Assembly (NCBI GenBank): GCA_963678675.1
Contig: OY783194.1
Span: 8,423,744-8,487,743 of the forward strand
Direction of reading: 5' to 3'
Origin: Xiphydria camelus
Lineage: Eukaryota; Arthropoda; Insecta; Hymenoptera; Xiphydriidae
Length of the DNA stretch: 64,000 nucleotides
Of this stretch, positions 62,974-64,000 are shown piece by piece (position 1 is the stretch's first letter; each line of letters starts with the position of its first letter). The notes below the pieces were generated by a model. The model had not been told where the DNA came from. It did not search any database and saw only the letters and a program-made list of their open reading frames with translations. A program made the position numbers and the translations under genes.

Positions 62974-64000
62974 CAATTAGCAGAAGGACGTCTGAGGTAG
63001 AAAGAAGATATCACTCGAGTTAGCAAGAACTTATGGTAATCGTATGGGCAGTCGAGGGATTAAAGGTGTTTTAGCCTCTATCAAGTTCACGGTAATAACT
63101 GATTGCCAAGCATTAAATCCTAAATACTGAACTTGTAATCCTATCCCGCTGAACATTGTCTGGAAATATTACATAATATAAAAGTAATAATTTATATAAC
63201 ATTGGTTACATTCACTGCATACATTCTTTACATCTATATTACATCCATATCAAGTGTTTAACACTGGCTTCTGCCAGATAACAAATTGGAGCCTGACGAC
63301 AAATCATCACATTGTTATGAATGCATATGGGGCATTCCATGTCAACTTTAAGTTGTAAAAACTTTTGGGTCTCTGATTTAGTTGTTGATTTTTTCTAAGT
63401 ATCTTTAATCAATATAAAAATTGGCCAGAATTTTCAAAATGATTCCATAAGTCGTTCAGCTATTATTAATTTTTATATTTCTCATTTTTTTTCTTTTCAT
63501 CGCGATTTACGGCTTAAATTAACAAAATATGAAAAAAATGACCCATATGAAAAATTTGTATTTTTTTGTGAAGATTTCGAATAAAATTAAATTTTTTATA
63601 TTGCGTTTTTTATTGAAAATGGAAACAAAAAATATTGTATCTCAAAACCAACATTTTTAATTTTCATGATTTTTTTACCCTAAATTTCTATATCTTTTAC
63701 GGTAATTTTGAGAGCACTTAGAAAGTGGAGCCACTCATAGAAATTTTTTAGTGAATTTTTTAGTGATTTGAAATGTCAGAATTGACTATTTATGCTAGCT
63801 TAGAATGGATTTTTTGGCTCTGCTAAAATGTAATTCCAATATATGATTTTATAAAATTGTACAAAATTTGTTATTAATATGACAGATCGAATTATTAAAA
63901 ATGTAATCCTATAAATATGGGCCTTTTAAATATCTAAAAATGTCTGATGCATTAGTATATTTATGGTAATGTGTTGCATTAGTATTCGGTCTCACACGTG
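62974..64000. other. AT-rich DNA, no gene seen
   Basis: Strongly AT-rich, especially 63380-64000, with no ORF over 60 codons or recognised RNA. GGGGCATTCCATGTCAACTT at 63329 resembles the sequence at 55978. Probably the continuing intron. Confidence 0.4.

Overview
This window looks like insect nuclear DNA, most likely from a hymenopteran such as an ant; the taxon is inference. It is eukaryotic: there are spliced exons, Pol III-type tRNA-like units, Ty1/copia, Ty3/gypsy and non-LTR retrotransposons, and decayed mariner, Tc1-like, pogo, piggyBac, PIF/Harbinger-like and Mutator/Kolobok-like DNA transposons. There is no operon structure. Nearly everything is mobile DNA at different stages of decay, inserted element within element, and a large share of it is palindromic.

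Layout. 1-8378: an 8.3-kb element with 18-bp terminal inverted repeats and TTAA target duplications. It carries a broken Mutator-like (PF20700-type) transposase, a SWIM zinc-finger ORF, tRNA-like units and a foldback. It interrupts an ORF that would be open across a precise excision. 8.5-11.1 kb: Tc1-like and mariner remnants. 11.7-16.6 kb: a complete but mutated Ty3/gypsy element of CsRn1 type (tRNA-Trp primer site), lying in GC-rich LTR-like DNA with a 29-30 bp minisatellite. 18.8-20.6 kb: a DNA element with ~430-bp inverted repeats. 21.1-35 kb: nested foldbacks, a 2.7-kb palindrome with a Harbinger-type MITE in one arm only, Tc1-like fragments, a pogo-type element that kept only the ends of its gene, and a palindrome with a tRNA-like unit in each arm. 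35-49.7 kb: duplicated repeat blocks, a D-D41-D transposase pseudogene, a piggyBac pseudogene, and five copies of a ~220-bp palindromic MITE. 51.3-55.6 kb: a full-length purine-rich non-LTR element with a 15-bp target duplication. 56.2-61.1 kb: a copia element with one inverted LTR but intact 5-bp target duplications, lodged in a long-TIR element. 62.1-63.0 kb: a deleted mariner.

Host genes. The clearest is a plus-strand gene with at least three exons (55658-55828, 61186-61491, 61896-62047). The first encodes a somatomedin B domain, the second a Thr/Ser-rich segment, and the reading frame is kept across the junctions. The copia and mariner elements sit in its introns. The last exon of an unrecognised gene may lie at 48497-48790 (minus).

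All coordinates and motifs were read by eye. No database search, folding or alignment program was run, so family names beyond the visible motifs are from memory, and repeat-arm boundaries are approximate to about 5-20 bases.
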